Positions 48,021-60,177 of a stretch of DNA of 64,000 bases are shown in pieces. Position 1 is the first letter of the stretch. The number at the start of each line of letters is the position of its first letter. The position numbers and the translations under genes were made by a program. The stretch lies in NCBI GenBank assembly GCA_039720395.1, contig CM077831.1:7180333-7244332 (forward strand), written 5' to 3'. Source of the DNA: Liquidambar formosana. Its lineage: Eukaryota > Streptophyta > Magnoliopsida > Saxifragales > Altingiaceae. The notes beneath the pieces are model-generated. The model saw only the letters and a program-made list of their open reading frames with translations. It was not told where the DNA came from and ran no database searches.

Positions 48021-49639
48021 GGTTGAACCCACCATGGAATGGTGACCATGAGCTCGCCGTCCCTGAAAAGAGTTGCACATAGTCAGCTAGGAAACACTTG
48101 TAAAGTATGCATAGGGTTGAGTATGTACTTACCCCTACGGGTGGAACTCCTACGACCCTAGGAAGCATCAGATACCTCCTATAGAAACTCTCATAGTTCC
48201 CATTCGGAACTATGTAGTCACTCGCATCCTTGCCTATTATAGCTTTGATCGGTTTGCGCCCCTACAAGGAGTTGGCATGTCTCATGCTCTCAGGGGGTGC
48301 CATAGGAACTACAGCTGCACTAATGTTGCCTTTTACTTGGCGCCAAACTCTCTCTCCATGGTACCAGTAGCGACCCATAAGACCTTCTAGGAGGATCCAC
48401 TTCTCTGTCATGTCTACACACCTGTGTTGTTGCTCCTCAAGGGCATATTTCCACTGTGCCCATGGGTCCCAGTCCACCTAATCCATGAATTGGTGTTAAG
48501 TGAAAGAATTGAAAAAAGATAGAATTCAAAGGATAAAAGTCTTAGCGATTACCTTGTCAGCAATAATGCAAGCCAGGAATGCCCTAACATGGGCATAGTC
48601 ATGTTTATTGTCCACCGAATCACACCTATTGTCGATGTGATAATTGGACATAATGGGCTAGGAAGGATCATTGTCGATGACAGCGAGACGTTCAAACCCC
48701 AAGTACTCATAGTACCAAATATGTTTTCAAAAAGAAAATGAATTTCAAAAGAAAATGATAATGTGTACTCATTGCAAATATTTTTTGAAAGGAAAAAAAA
48801 CTTGTAAGTTGATTTACCTCCCAAATGAAAGACATCCCACAGTTGTTTGTGCTTACCCCACACGATCTGTCACTTATGGACCTATACAATACAGCAAGGG
48901 CAGCGCTACCCCAGTTATCGTCGCCCATCTCCCAAACATCCTCCATACAAGCAAGATGCCCTAAAGGAGCGACATCGCCGGAGCTAGCAAAGAATATGCT
49001 AGACAACATGTATAACATAAAAGCTCGAGAAAGACAAGATGGATCTGCATCATCCTCTTCTCTTTGATCACCAAAATGATTCTTTAGCTAAGTTCTGCGC
49101 ACTCCACCCCTTTGAACGGGTACTATGGTCCCGAGTTGTTTCAAGAGATAATGGGGATCCCCGTGGGCATTCTCATAGTAGGATAACCTCCGCCCACCTA
49201 GGCGAAGTCCTGTGATGACAGTGAAGTCCGTTGGGGTAAGAGTCATTTCCCCAAAACTGAAATGAAAAGTGTTAGTGGTGTCCCACCACAACTCAGTGAG
49301 GGCCAACAAAGCTTGTCTGTCTCTCTACTCCACCCACAAAGCATTCAGAAAATCCCCAAAACCCGCATTAACTATAATCTTCTTGGTTTCGGGTTGCCGT
49401 GTGGCCATTTTACGCCACCACTCAATAACTCCCCCAAGGGCATGTCTTGTCCTGTCCTCAAAGTTTGGTTACAAAGAATAAAGGAAATCATGGAAATTGT
49501 TATTTTGAGTATTTGCTATGCTTAATGACTAACTCAAGAACGCTTAAATTCATGGTTTTTCAAGTTTTTCAAAAGGTTTACACATGTCAAAAGAAAGTTC
49601 TTTACAAAAAGGAAAGTATCTCAAAAATCAAAGGTTAAC

Positions 49640-50500
49640 ATTCAAGAGAATACCCATGAGTTTTCCTTTGGTTGGTTAAAGCACTTGAAAGAAAAAAAGA
49701 GAATTTTATCAAATACTTAGTAGGCATTGTCATGGCTACAAAGTTTTTACAAAGGAAAGTATTTCAAAAATCATAGGTTAACATTCCAAGGAATGTCCTT
49801 AAGTTTTCCTTTGATTTTCCAAAGTATTTGAAAGCAAAAAATGGTTACTTAGTAGGCATGGTTATGCCTACATGAGTTTTGTAAAGGAAAGTGTTTTTAA
49901 ACTCATGGGAAAACCCCCTAGAGAATACCTTTGATGTTTTGTTTAAGAACTCTGAGCATTTGAAAAGAAAAGGAATGATTCAACACTTGATAGGCATAGT
50001 TATGCCTACATGATTTTTGTAAAGAAAAGTGTTTTTAAACTCATGGGTAAACCTCCTAGAGAATACTTTTGATGTTTTGTTTAAGAACTTTGAGCATTTG
50101 AAAAGAAAAGGAATGATTTTATTCTCTTGAGGATTTTATCAAACACTTGATTGGCATAATTATGCCTACATGGTTTTTGTAAAGAAAAGTGTTTTGAAAC
50201 TCATGGGCAAACCTCTTAGGGAATACCTTTGATGTTTTGTTTAAGAACTTTTGGCATTTGAAAGCAAAAAGAATGATTTTATTCTGTTGGGAATTTTATC
50301 AAACACTTAGTGGGCATAGTTATGCCTACAAAGTTTTTTGTAAAGAAAAGAACTTCAAAATTCATGGGTTAGCATCCTAGAGAATGCTCTTGAGTTCACT
50401 TTTGATTATCTTGACTATTTGAAAGCAAAAGGAAAGATTTTATTCTCTTGGGAATTTTATCAAACACGTAGTGGGCATAGTTATGCCTATGTTGGAAAAT
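49640..50500 (-). repeat. Tandem repeats with palindromes in intron 1 of X
   Basis: Units of about 125-165 bp containing GTAAAG(A)AAAGTGTTT, AACTCATGGG and GATTTTATCAAACACTT words. Each has one palindrome close to TAGGCATAGTTATGCCTA, at 49721-49738 (degenerate), 49853-49870, 49991-50008, 50153-50166, 50313-50326 and 50474-50487. Confidence 0.75.
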
Positions 50501-51039
50501 GAGGTTTTTGTATATGGAAAACTCCCAAAAGATGTCAAAATAGCAAGAACTCAATGCATTCCATTCATAAGAATAGCAAATATTTGAAAAAAAAAAAACA
50601 ATGAAATGAAAGAATAAGGATGAACTTGAAGGAGTTGGGAATTATCTTACCTCATTCATGGAATGGATGTAGGAGAGATGATTGTTGGGTTCCAAGAGCA
50701 AGCTATCCGGTTGATCTTCATAATGAGGTGCTTTGTATGTTTTCTTGAGGAAGTGATGTGTGTACTTGGCATTTGAATACTTGTTTGTTGATGAAGAACT
50801 CATGTTGGGTGTTCTTGAGAAAATGGGTTTGATTTGAAAAAGTAAGTTGGGAAGGATGATTTGATGAATCAAAGGTTGTTTTGATTCCTTGAAAATGATG
50901 TTGTTGGTGTTAAATCACCACAATGATTCAAGTTTAATGCCAAAGTTTTGGTATTTTGGAGTTGGGAATGTTGGATGTTGGGTTTCTAGAGAGAGAAGTT
51001 CTCAAAAAAAAGCAAAAGGATGATGAACAAATGAGGATG

Positions 51040-51200
51040 GTGCAAGGCTTTATAGCCAAAACACCACAAAAAAGTGCAGAAAAAGCCCCTCTTGGGTGAC
51101 CGGTAACCGGTTCACCAACCGGTCCAACCGGTTCAGTCCAACCGGTCCCCCAATGCACATTCTCGTTTTGTGCAATTTTTGCACAATTTTCCTCAACCGG
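51040..51200 (-). promoter_or_regulatory. Promoter of pseudogene X with CCGGT cluster
   Basis: Minus-strand GGCTATAAAG at about 51048-51057, with five cores ACCGGT/AACCGGTT at 51098-51144 and a sixth AACCGG at 51195. A 5' UTR of about 220 nt reaches the ATG at 50803. Confidence 0.6.
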
Positions 51201-52495
51201 GCCCTTTTTTGCTTGCTTTTTTGATGAAATTCATCTTAAAAAGCCTAGAACCTGATGTGAGTGACTTGGAATGCATGAAATGATGAGTGATTAGTTACTA
51301 ATTGAATCATTAGTTGACTTATGGTGATAATTGCAAGCTTACTTTGACATTTGCTTTGTTAAAGGGCTTTATCTTTGGATGATGGAAGGATAATGCTTAT
51401 GATACTTGTTTGGAACCATGAAATTTTATATTCCTTGATCTCTTGTGATTGGATTGCCATTGCTATTTATTTCTTAAGGAAATTATAGCACAGTTGAATT
51501 GATTAAGTGTTTTGGCTTATTTTTAACCCTAGGGTTAAAATAAAGCTTTGTTGAATGGATGATGAGTTGATTGATTGCTTGGGATGCTTTGTAAGGATCA
51601 TGAAATTGTTATTTCTTGATTCTTTATGATGAATTAAATTGCTATTAATTTCTTGAGGAGATTATAGCATAATTGGAGTGTGTGCCTTGCTTAATTTTAA
51701 TAAAGATTGTTAAAATAAAGCTTATGAATGCTTGATTGGAATTGGTTTTGGAAGTATGTTTAAATGACTCTTTGAGTCACATACATGGATTGTTTTGCAT
51801 TGCTATTAATTTCTTGAGGGAATTATAGCACAATTGGAGTATTTGCTTAGCTTAATTTTAACAAAGATTGTTAAAATAAAGTTTGTTATTGCTTGGATAG
51901 AAGTGTTTGTGATAGTATGTTTAAATGACTCTTTGAGTCACATACATGAATTATTGCTATTGATTTCTTGAGGAAATTATAGCACCATGGATTGGTTGCC
52001 CTCGCTTAATTTTAACCAAGTTGTTAAAATTAAAGCTTCATGATATTGTTTGATGAGTATGGTGTGTTTAAATGACTTTCATAGTCACAAACAACCCCCT
52101 ATCTTGTGTGTGTCCTCATTAGAAAGAATGAGCGTACATTATAGAAGCATATGTTTCCCTATTAGAAAGAATAGGCATATGAGAGTATAGTGTGTTTAAA
52201 TGATCCTTGTGGTCACACACGCCCCCTATCTTGTGCGTGTCCTCATTATAAAGAATGAGCGTACATTATAGAAGCATATGTTCCCTTGTTAGAAAGAATA
52301 GGCATATGAGAGTATCGTGTGTTTAAATGACTTCCATAGTCACACACAACCCCCACTATTTTGTACAAGTGTACATTATAGCAGTCATGAACATCCCCAG
52401 TAGTCACTGTGGAAGTTCAAGCTTTGGTTCCTTGCCCTTTTCTTGTGAAAATGGGCTATCTTTTCTAACATTGGTGTCGCTTGTGAAGCAAACTC
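51201..52495 (+). repeat. Tat#3 3' UTR: hairpin-rich tandem repeats
   Basis: No gene. 51440-52060 repeats a unit of about 160-180 bp with hairpins TGCTAT...ATAGCA (51461-51490, 51640-51669, 51801-51830, 51955-51984), TTTTAAC/GTTAAAA (51517-51543, about 51856-51876, 52006-52033) and TGACTC-TTT-GAGTCA inside GTATG/CATAC (51754-51784, 51915-51945). 52068-52350 repeats a unit of about 136 bp with CTCATT/AATGAG and CCTATT/AATAGG around the same loop AGAAAG, and GTGTG/CACAC around TGATC/GGTCA or TGACT/AGTCA. It occupies the place of the Tat#1 hairpin array. The 3' LTR of Tat#3 is not in the window; element D has inserted here. Confidence 0.75.
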
Positions 52496-54188
52496 TGTTG
52501 GGAATCTAACTAGGGAGGAAAACTACAAAGGCGGAATTAAAATTTTCCTACGATTCCCAAACCCATGAATCCGATTATGCATAATACAAAAACATAAACC
52601 CTAACTACCAAGAGAGTTGGGATTACTTACAGTTGATTAATGTCTTCTGCTTTATGCTCCAAGCTTTGTCTTTTCCTTTTTGCTCCAAGCTTTGTCTCCG
52701 GACAGTGGTGAATGAGCAGCCCAAGTGTGCTGCCTCCAACGGTATCCACACCTAGCTAGAGCTTGATGTCCTTTCCTTCTTTCCCTTATTGATGCTAGAG
52801 TAGGAGAAGAGAGGAGAGAGAGAGAGAGGTGAAATTTTTGGCTAGCTCTTGGGAGCCTCCAAGAGTGCTTCAAGTGATGATGTCATCACATCATAAAAGG
52901 CTATTTAAAGCCTCCTCCTAGGGCCGGCCAAAGGGGGATTCCAAACCCTAATGGGTTTTGTGTAATTACTCCTAATTACACAATAACCCTTTAATTTGTA
53001 TCATATACAAACTAAGCCCTTAAAGAACTATTCTTTATTCACTTATACCCTTTCTCTCATAGACAATCAAGCTCTCTTGGCATGATCAGTGTGTGACCCA
53101 TTGGGTTCACATCATCAAGTAGTAGGGATAGCACATGTCGTGCACAATGGAACACTTTCCATTAAGGGTCTAATTGGAACTCCTTCCAATTCCCTAATTG
53201 ATTATAACTCATTTATATCAATTAGGGCTTCTACTAACCATGAGTAACACCTAGCATATGGCTCATGGTGTGGTCCTTAATGAGGTGAATAGTCATTACA
53301 AAGAACCCTTCTGTTATAGTTTATAGGTTACAATTCCATCCTTCCATCAACATAATGTCTCCAATTGAACTAATAGGACATGGAAGTCTGTCAAGTCCCT
53401 AGTTCAATTACTTTATACTCATTCATTAATATCAACTCATGATGAACTTATGGAAACTCCTTTCCATATTCATTCTACCATGGGCCCATGGATTTAATGA
53501 GTTATATTCAATGAATGCTATATGAGACATTCACTCCCTTTTTCCTGAGAGTGATGGATTCCTTATTAATCACTCACATGCCTTCACACACATAGCAGTA
53601 GGGCCAATAAACACCCTTATAGACCCCTGAATAGGATCTGCACTTAGTGTTATCAAACTTCTAAAGCTACATGCATAAGACAACCATGGTGTCTCAGGTC
53701 TAAGGATTACTTGTACCACTATAACAATGAGAAACTGATTGACAGGCAGGTTAAAACTCTATTCAGTTTATCTCATATCTTTGGTCACATTCAGTGTACC
53801 TATTCTTATAATAGGCACCCACTTATTGTTTGTAGTGTCTCCACACAAATAGCTTAAGACTAGCTATCCTCCTATAGAGTCAACCTAACAAGTGCTAGTC
53901 CTATGGTTCATTATTGTCCATCATAGTGAACCTTCAACTAGGAATGATTTAGGAGTTTAGCACAGAGATATATTTACAATCTCAAAATTACAACCCTTTG
54001 TAATTTCATATTCTCAACTCTAACTCCATGGACATATTATGTAAATATAAATGATGCATATAAACATAATAGAATAAGCCCTTTTATTAAATCAATAATA
54101 AATGTGACATGCATAAATGAAATCAATTGATTGTTCCTAATCCCTAAACAATCATCTCTATGATTGGCTCTAGGGCATAATCCTAACA
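52496..54188 (-). repeat. 3' LTR of element D
   Basis: TG...CA on the minus strand and clearly homologous to the other LTRs, with many substitutions and small indels. A duplicated GCTCCAAGCTTTGTCT-like segment lies near 52655-52700. The TATA region differs (AGGCTATTTAAAGCCT, itself a palindrome). Confidence 0.9.
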
Positions 54189-54194
54189 ATCTCC

Positions 54195-56805
54195 TACTTG
54201 CACTATAGCCAATCCACCATGTATCTCATACTCATATCCTGTCAGTGGTGATCCATCACATTTGGGTCATAGCCTTAGTGAAGGGGTATTCTTTATTCTA
54301 TGTTGTATTGAACTTCTATATGTATATGTCATCTCTTCCAATGATCTCTCTAATCACTTGGAATTGCCGCTTAATGGTTTGGATTTTTTATGAGACCGTG
54401 GTTCCTTGGTTTGAGCACTAGCCCCATTGTTGTTACAAAACAATGATATAGGCTTCTCAATGTTAGGAACCACTCCTAGTTCAGTAATGAACTTCCTCAT
54501 CCAAACATGTAGCAATGCGCTCTAATTTACAGCTCAACCACTTAAGGTGAGAACATACCTCGATGTTAATCTCCTATCATCATCGTCAGATTGAAAATCT
54601 GTATCCGTTCTACCAACCATTTCAAGTTTCTTTCTCCATAGGCAAGGCATAGGTCCTTTAGTTCTTCTCAAGAACTTAAGGATAGCCTTGACTACTTCCC
54701 AGTGTTCCTTATCTGGGTCTGCCTGATATCTGCTCGTAACATTTATAGCAAAACTGATATCTGGTAATGTACATAGCATAACATATGCTTTTAGACAACT
54801 TGATTTCATGTCTAACAGGAATTAGACCTCTTTTGAAATCATGCATTTTGAACCCTTTCAAAATCTTGTCTACATAGATTGATTGGGAGAGACTTAGCAT
54901 CCTTTAAGATCTATCTCTATAGACCTCCATTCCCAGAATATAGGATGCTTCTTCCAAATCTTTTATGGAGAAACTTTGTGAAAAACTAATTTTTCACTGT
55001 TGACAACATCTCTACATTATTCCCTAATAAGTAGAATGTCATTCACTTATAGGACCAAAATATGATCGCACTCCCACTAACCATTTGTACAATCATGGTA
55101 CAATAATGGGTTCTGTCTCAATAGGGACAGGGATTGCATCAATGTCGGTTCGTGTCTCATTAGACAACTCTTTGAGTTCTATTTTCCTGTTATTGCCTCC
55201 TTCTTGAATAAACTCTTTTTCAAGAAAGATTACAAACTTACTAACAAACACTTTTGTTCATCAGGATGATAGATATGATATCCTAAACACCTTTTAGGAT
55301 AAACCACAAACTTATATTTAAGTTATCTTGATTTCCAATTTGGTTACATCATGTGTCTCTACATATGCAGTGCAACCCCATACCTTAACATTCTTAAGGT
55401 TTGGTGCTTCCCTTTCCATATCTCATATAGGTCGTAAGGGACAGCCTTGGTTTGAACTCTGTTTCACAGGTACGTGGCAATTTCTAGGGCATATCCTAAC
55501 AAGGATAATATTAGGTCGTTGTAACTTATCATGGACCTAACCATATCCAATAAGGTTCTATTCCTCTTTTCTGACAAACCATTAAGTTATGGTGTTCTAA
55601 GAGGTGTCCATTGTGATTGAATGCCCGTTTGAAAATTGACTGGTTAAATATTTGCCTCCTTGATCCAATCGAAGAGCTTTAATACTTTTACCGGTTTGTT
55701 TCTCTACTTCATATCTGAATTCTTTGAACCTTTCAAATATTTTAGACTTGTACTTCATTAAGTATACAAACCCAAACCTAGAATGAATCATTGGTAAAGG
55801 TTGTAAAGTAAGAGAAACTTCTACATACATCATTATGTATATCTTATTCTCTTAGGTTTATTAGCATTCAGTTTAGAACTATCATGCTCCATTGCAATTA
55901 ATATTTGCAATAAAGTTTAGAAAATAAAGGCCATCCACATAAACTCCAGAAGTAATGAACTCTTCATTTAATAGAAAACATTTATTAAATCAAACTAAAA
56001 CCTCATTTAGATAAAACTGAAATAAAATTAATGTTTCTAATAACTTCTGGAATGTCAAGATAGCCAACTATTATTTCTAAACTACTCCATTAGGTAGAGT
56101 TAAGCAACAAGCCCCACAGCTAATGCAGCAACGTTTGCTCCATTCCCCACTTGTAGGGTTGATCCGCCTTTACTCTGCCTTCTGCTTCCCACTAGATTCT
56201 GCATGGAATTCAAAATTCACATCAGAATTAAGCACCCAAGTGGAAGCAGAACTAACATTTAGTTTAGAGCATGATCCATACCTTCCAAAGGTCGGTTCTT
56301 TAGAGTATCCAGATACTCCTGGTAGTTACGTTTCCAGTGCCCATCCTTGCCGCAGTGAAAACAGGTTCCTTTGGCTTTTTTGTTACCTTTCTTCTTCCTT
56401 TGGGTACTCTTACCCTTGCCTATGCCTTTGCCTTGGGCTTGAGCTTAGTCTTGGAAGTAGCAGTTTCATTAAATTCAAGCAAGAATTCTTTCCCATATAA
56501 TTCTAGTATGTTGATAAAAATCTCGTAAGCACTTCCCATGGACTCATGTTGCTTCTTAAGCTCGAGACTCATAAATACCATCATTTAGCACCTTGCCATG
56601 AGATCGTCATCCATGCGCTTCTAGTAAGTGTCTTTCTCTTGCTGAGTTGTAGCCTCAGCAGGAGTAATGGGAAGTGGATTATGAAGTGCATAGTAAGATT
56701 TTTGGAATCCAAAACAATTTTTAGATTCCTAAGCCAATCAAGACAATTTAGTCCAGTCAAACGGTTGATGTCCAATATTTTGGATAACGGGTTGAGGTGA
56801 GCCAT
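54195..56805 (-). pseudogene. Degraded Copia gag-pol of element D
   Basis: Homologous to the gag-pol of A but about 1 kb shorter and frameshifted. Gag start MAHLNPLSKILDINRLTG (ATG 56805). Recognisable pieces: integrase core near 55600-55830 ([14 protein letters not shown]) and RNase H near 54534-54660 ([12 protein letters not shown]). Large deletions remove about 650 bp of RT near 55098, about 230 bp of the integrase zinc region near 55835, and smaller parts near 54520 and 54785. It keeps the [10 protein letters not shown] Gag junction of A, so that Gag deletion is older than either insertion. Confidence 0.85.
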
Positions 56806-59800
56806 TTCTATGAACTACATATAAAAAATTAAATAGAGAATTAGATTTCATTTTTCATCCATAATGATCGGGTCTTTAATCATATGGTACCTCCCACTAT
56901 TTTATCAAATTCCATACACCCTCAGATGGAATTCGGGAATCTCATTCCTAATGGGGATTGGGGTCCCACTGTGACCTAGAAGCCTCACATGTTAGTTTCT
57001 TGACTTCTAACCCACAGTAAGAAGACAACTCTTTGTCTATTGCTTCATAAGCAAGTTCCAATCATTTTGCCTCTAGGGTATATACTCCTCACATGTTAGT
57101 TTCTTAGAATACTTTCCTAGTTAAGTTAAGCCCATCATTCACACAGGTATGTTTCACCAAATATATACCTCACATGTTAGTTTCTTGGTATATACCAGCT
57201 TAGGCACCCCATGATATCTACATATGTGATAGTTTCAAGTAATGTCTTTAATATGGGTAGCTCCTACATGTCTGCAGCCAGGTACCCACATTAAGGGATG
57301 TTAGATGATCCTATAATGATGGAAGGCAATGAAGAATCCATTCCCTAATGTATTCTCCATTTCCAACTTAATATTAAAAGAGAGAGGTTTTAAGGGTCTC
57401 ATTAAATTAACTAATCTAACATACATCTCATGCATTTAAATAAATATATATAATAACATTATATATAATCCAATCATCGATATTAGTCCCTATAAGGTGA
57501 CATATAACGATCTTTGGATTTGGAGCTATCTCTATTAATCTCATTAAAAGCTCCCACTATGATGATTATGGACTTTAAGAGGATTCAACCCAAGCCAATG
57601 AATTGAATCCTAGGTCTAAGGTGGGTATAGGTGACCGTAAAACATTCATTTGAAACATAGCATGCTCTCTTGAAAGTCTTCCCCAAGCTTTCAAGCCCTT
57701 CAATCTCCTCCATTAGCTTCATGGTCTCCACCATAGGCTTATTGGGCTCCACCATGCTCCTTAGTGCGCTCTCGATTACATAACATTTACATAATTTAAA
57801 GAAAAGGATACATAAGGGGAATGTGGGGTACATAAGAGAATGATAGAGAGAGAGAAGAAGGTGGCATGCAAGCCCCAAATAAATAATACATCACCAAAAT
57901 TAACAACTCTTGAAAAATTAATACAACCCATTCATAAGACGGCCAATCACAATTGGTTCAAGGGTATAGTCCATAATCATCATCCATCCATAACCATACA
58001 ATCACATTGCATAATAAAGGAAATAACTGTAAGCAATAACATATGGGCATTTATGGTAACTCTATTGATTGGTTTTCATTAATCTCATTAATGTGTCCTA
58101 ATCTTATTAGGATATGCATAATTTCCAGAATTAATTAAGTCTTAACATTTAAGACATTTAATTTCAATTAATTAAATTAATTGAAACATATAAAGTCCCC
58201 TAATTAAACTCTAATATCAAATATTAGGGTCTCTTTAATTAAACAAAACAATTTAATTTAATTAAAAAATCCAGATTTTAATTCAATCCTAAATTGTGTT
58301 TTAAACCATTTAAAACATTATAAAATTAATCGCCATTAATTAAATAAAATCATTTTATTAATTAATTAATGCATTAGGGTTTCCTAAAACCCTAAACCCT
58401 AAATGCATTAACTCTAAACCCTAAGTGTAACCCTAATGCATTAAATGCCTTATGATTGGTCAATTAATGATCAATCATTTAAACCTTAGGTTTATATGGT
58501 ATTAATGATTAGGATTTGGGTTTAATTAATGCCACCTAGGATATTAATTACATCTAATTAATATGCACTAATTAGGGTTTCTAAAACCCTAAACCTTAAA
58601 CCTATTAAATGCCAATGATTAATTACTAAACCATTAATGATCATGATTGGTCATTAATAACCAATCATTTAACCCTAGGTTAGACACATTAATTACTAGG
58701 TTTAGTTATTAATTAATGCATTAATAGAATTAGGGTTTAATTAATATGAATTAGGGTTTCCTAAACCCTAAACCCTAGACATCATAAATGCAATTAATAA
58801 TACCCGAATGATTAATAACCATGATTGGTCAATTAATGACCAATCATTAAACACTTTAATTATGGTAATTAACAGCCTAATTAGGGTTTCCATTAATGCA
58901 ATTAATGAATTAGGGTTAAATCATTAATGGGAATTAGGGTTTCCTAAGAAACCCTAAGGCTGCCGCCACCTATAGTGGGCTGCCATGGCTTAGCAAGGCT
59001 GCCATGGCTTGGCCAGGCCATGGTAGGCCATGGCCAGCAAAGGGGGACTCAAGCCAGGGTGTGGGCCAAGCCCATGGACACGTGTAGGGTGGCCAAGAGG
59101 GCTGTTTTCTTCAAAGAACATTAGGGTTTCAAGAACCCTTGCTGGTACCACCATGGGAGGACCTCCAAGGTCACAAAAGTTTCTAAAACTTAATCAATTT
59201 GACTCCACCATCAAAACCAGCTTTTGTATCATGTCCCTACATGAATTACTAAGCTAATTGAAGTGGTTTGGATGATCAAATCATCCCCAATTGTTCTAAA
59301 CAATTCAAGAACAGTAGGCTGTCCAGAATTTGACAGCATACTGTCCCTGATCACAAATTGATTTAAAACCCAGCAAGATGATTAATTCAGGCTACCAAAT
59401 TATTTTTTCTAGCATCCTACATGTCTTAGGAAACTAATAAAATTGGTTTCATGCAATTTGGAGTTCCCTAGCTCAAGATATGAACGAAATTCCATTGATG
59501 ACTTTCTGCAGGAAAAACAGCCTGCTGTGTTCTTCCAAGAAATCAAACTTTTTGATTCTTTATGCATCAAGACTCTTATAAAACTTAAATAAAATCATAC
59601 ATACATTATGTATAATGATCCTATAAAGAATATACATCAATTTTACAGAGGTTTCTGTACAAAACAGTAGCAAGAACCACAGGGTTTCTAAAACCCAGAT
59701 TTAAACTCCATGTGTTCTTCCTATTCCTTTTGTCTTATTTTAATTCTCATGCATCCCTATGCTTGAGAAATCACCATAACAACTTTATGTGAATTGATTA

Positions 59801-60177
59801 TAGCCATCTCATGTCTTAATTAAACCAAAACAGAGACAAAATACAAAAGAGAGCAACCTAGGGTTCTAAACCCTAGGTTCGGCCTCCATAGAAGAAACCC
59901 TGGTTTCTTCTTCTTCTGTATACATCACATGCTTCCCAAAAATTCCAGAATTAATGTTAGAAGAATATTAGAAGAGGAGAAGAGGGAAAAACAGCCTAGG
60001 GTTCAAAACCCCAGGTTCGGCCATGGAGAGGAAACCCTAGTTTCCTCCTTCTTCTTCTCCAAAACTGAAACCTATTCAACTCTTTGAATTTCCAGCAGCC
60101 CTAAAACTATTTTAGAAGAGGAGTAAAAGGAGAATTAACCTAGGGTTCAATAACCCTAGGTTCGGCCATGAGAGGGA
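56806..60177 (-). other. Leader of element D
   Basis: About 3.4 kb, no convincing gene. Hairpin trio at 56977-57009, about 57075-57118 (one mutation at the stem edge) and 57162-57194. CCAAT palindromes near 58452-58478, 58634-58660 and 58822-58848. CCCTAAA runs near 58385-58430. Several 'cctagggttc...aaccctaggttcggcc' palindromic blocks lie near 59855-59885, 59995-60025 and 60140-60170. The last 5 bases, AGGGA, may be the E target site. Confidence 0.65.

Larger units (their letters stand above)
45783..50803 (-). pseudogene. Multi-exon PMD pseudogene X (MAIN-like family) of Tat#3
   Basis: Seven exons with GT donors: 50651-50803 (ATG, 51 codons), about 49470-48818, about 48716-48553, 48477-48133, 48062-48021 joined to 46362-46171, 46105-45983, and 45887-45783 (TGA). 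Exons 4-7 keep phase 0. Exon 2 has PMD hallmarks: ALTELWWDTTNTFHFSFGEM, PTDFTVITGL, then a RAFMLYMLSSIFF helix and NWGSAALAVLYR. The C-terminus has a Pro run (APPPPPPTEE) and basic NKRRKPPRRH, nuclear-signal-like. About 590 residues originally. Broken by four in-frame TAG codons (near 49323, 49088, 48658 and at 48262-48264) and by a solo LTR in exon 5. All four TAGs fit CAG-to-TAG changes. It lies just upstream of Y, same strand, with a similar promoter cluster. PMD proteins such as MAIN act in nuclear gene regulation; TE-borne versions are of unknown role. Confidence 0.75.
52496..60177 (-). mobile_element. Old Copia element D, interrupted by E
   Basis: 3' LTR 52496-54188 (1693 bp, the most diverged LTR of the family here), remains of gag-pol 54195-56805, then leader to 60177 where element E begins. 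Its 5' LTR should lie beyond E, outside the window. It lies in the Tat#3 3' UTR. Confidence 0.85.
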
